DNA from: Paracoccaceae bacterium
Lineage (GTDB): Bacteria; Pseudomonadota; Alphaproteobacteria; Rhodobacterales; Rhodobacteraceae
NCBI GenBank assembly: GCA_016765235.1
Contig: JAESQH010000139.1
Coordinates: 2,540-7,920 of the forward strand
Direction of reading: 5' to 3'
Length of the DNA: 5,381 bases
Shown here: piece after piece, positions 4,636 through 5,381 of the stretch
How the letters are laid out: the number at the start of each line of letters is the position of its first letter
Position numbering within the stretch: the stretch's first letter is position 1
Made by a program: the position numbers and the translations under genes
The notes under the pieces: model-generated
What the model was told of the DNA's origin: nothing
What the model saw: only the letters and a program-made list of their open reading frames with translations
Databases searched by the model: none

Positions 4636-5381
4636 ATGCGAATTACATGTCCAACCTGTTCAACACAATACGATGTTGACGAGAACGATATCGCCTTTAC
4701 TGGCCAAGACGTACAGTGCACCGAATGCATGACCGTATGGACACAAACCCGAAGCGGCGAAGCCTCCAATGCGCGTTTGGCCGACGCCTTGGACGGAGAC
4801 AAGGAACAGACGCCAGAAGTCGAAAAAAAGGTAGATGTTGCGCAGGAGGATGCAATCTCTCCGATTGCGGTTGAGGATGAGGATGAGGATGAGGATGCCA
4901 CCAGAGACGACCAAGAAGACGAAATAACGGCACCGGAAGAACTTGAAGAAACGAAATCAGACGCCACACTAGATAGTCCAGAAGACGACGAACCAGAGGG
5001 CAACTCCGTGGAGCCGGAGACCTCGGTTGATGATGACAATGAAAACCCCATTTGGAAAGAAATCGCGGCGCTGGCAAAAGAAGCTCGTGCCGAATCAGAA
5101 GGTGAAAGCACTTCCGAATCCGATTATTCACCCCCGGACGACCAGCCTCCGATTCAAAGCTCTCCGGTGATACCAGACGAGGCGGAACCAGCAATTGATA
5201 CGCCCGACGAGGATGATCGACCATGGGAAGTCGCCGCTGAAACCGACGAGAGTTTCTCGGACTTCGTTTGGAGTGACCCGTCCAAAGAAAGCGCGACCGA
5301 AGCGGAAACAGATGGGGCCGCCACCGACGGCGATGAAGATGGGTCGCTCGATCAAAGCAAACCTGAATTCACTCCACTGAC
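4636..5381 (+). CDS. Zinc-ribbon (MJ0042-type) protein with long acidic region, partial
   Basis: The gene is open from ATG 4636 to the right edge (248 codons plus two bases) without a stop; the C-terminus lies outside. The N-terminus is a zinc ribbon of the MJ0042/zinc_ribbon_5 type: RITCPTCSTQYDV with Cys5 and Cys8, then VQCTEC with Cys28 and Cys31, and Trp35 shortly after. It probably binds one zinc ion. From about residue 48 onward the sequence is extremely rich in Glu and Asp, with Pro, Ser, Thr and Ala. This predicts a disordered acidic tail and includes an (ED)4 run at 80-87. Two less acidic islands contain tryptophan: NPIWKEIAALAKEA (137-150), which could form a short helix, and DRPWEVAAE (194-202) followed by FSDFVW (207-212). 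No membrane helix or signal peptide is seen in the visible part. Such ribbons are common in alphaproteobacteria but their function is unknown. Codon use resembles the neighbouring genes, with no sign of transfer. Confidence 0.85.
   Translation, partial: MRITCPTCSTQYDVDENDIAFTGQDVQCTECMTVWTQTRSGEASNARLADALDGDKEQTPEVEKKVDVAQEDAISPIAVEDEDEDEDATRDDQEDEITAPEELEETKSDATLDSPEDDEPEGNSVEPETSVDDDNENPIWKEIAALAKEARAESEGESTSESDYSPPDDQPPIQSSPVIPDEAEPAIDTPDEDDRPWEVAAETDESFSDFVWSDPSKESATEAETDGAATDGDEDGSLDQSKPEFTPL
4873..4896 (+). repeat. Tandem repeat of GAGGAT, four copies, inside the zinc-ribbon gene
   Basis: Four perfect in-frame copies of the hexamer GAGGAT encode residues 80-87 as alternating Glu-Asp. 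Because the unit is six bases, slippage would change the length of the acidic run without shifting the frame. It is a candidate length-variable site between strains. Confidence 0.8.

Noticed and set aside
4605..5111. Open minus-strand frame encoding a Ser-rich 168-residue protein
   Set aside because: It is the antisense shadow of the Glu/Asp-rich zinc-ribbon gene: GAx-rich codons read backward as TCx serine codons. It has no recognisable domain and conflicts with the strong start and Cys4 ribbon on the plus strand.

Overview
The window looks like a chromosomal core segment of an alphaproteobacterium, most likely a Rhodobacterales/Roseobacter-type organism. The evidence is the gene order response regulator (ChvI) - sensor kinase (ChvG) - short HPr kinase - RapZ - mannose-type EIIA - HPr, together with protein sequences typical of that group: a kinase-domain-only HprK, a RapZ with a GAGRST P-loop, and an acyltransferase with an FPQGTR motif. 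The assignment rests on recognised families and gene order; no database search was possible.

Positions 1-3751 (plus strand) are one tightly packed block that is probably a single operon. It opens with the last 30 codons of chvI, then chvG (100-1749), hprK (1749-2171), rapZ (to 3085), the EIIA gene (3082-3474) and ptsH/HPr (3491-3751). Genes overlap by 1 or 4 bases or lie 6-17 bases apart, and the EIIA gene starts with a rare TTG. No sugar permease (EIIB/EIIC) and no enzyme I is present. This is therefore a regulatory phosphotransfer set: HPr and EIIA can carry a phosphate on histidine, HprK can phosphorylate HPr on serine, and the ChvG/ChvI pair relays an envelope or acid signal. Co-transcription suggests that carbon/phosphotransfer status and envelope signalling are coordinated.

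At 3751/3752 the HPr stop codon directly abuts the stop codon of a minus-strand lysophospholipid acyltransferase (plsC family), with no spacer and no visible intrinsic terminator. Its start is best placed at 4471.

A 155-165 bp divergent intergenic region (about 4472-4635) separates plsC from a plus-strand gene starting at 4636 that runs off the right end. It encodes an N-terminal four-cysteine zinc ribbon followed by a very acidic, low-complexity, probably disordered region of more than 200 residues. The intergenic region carries a 6-bp inverted repeat, two TTTATCT direct repeats and three GANTC sites within 48 bp.

I see no RNA genes, insertion sequences, CRISPR arrays or prophage genes. Most of the window is a known conserved alphaproteobacterial arrangement. 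The least understood parts are the acidic zinc-ribbon protein with its upstream region, and what RapZ and the short HprK do in this setting.
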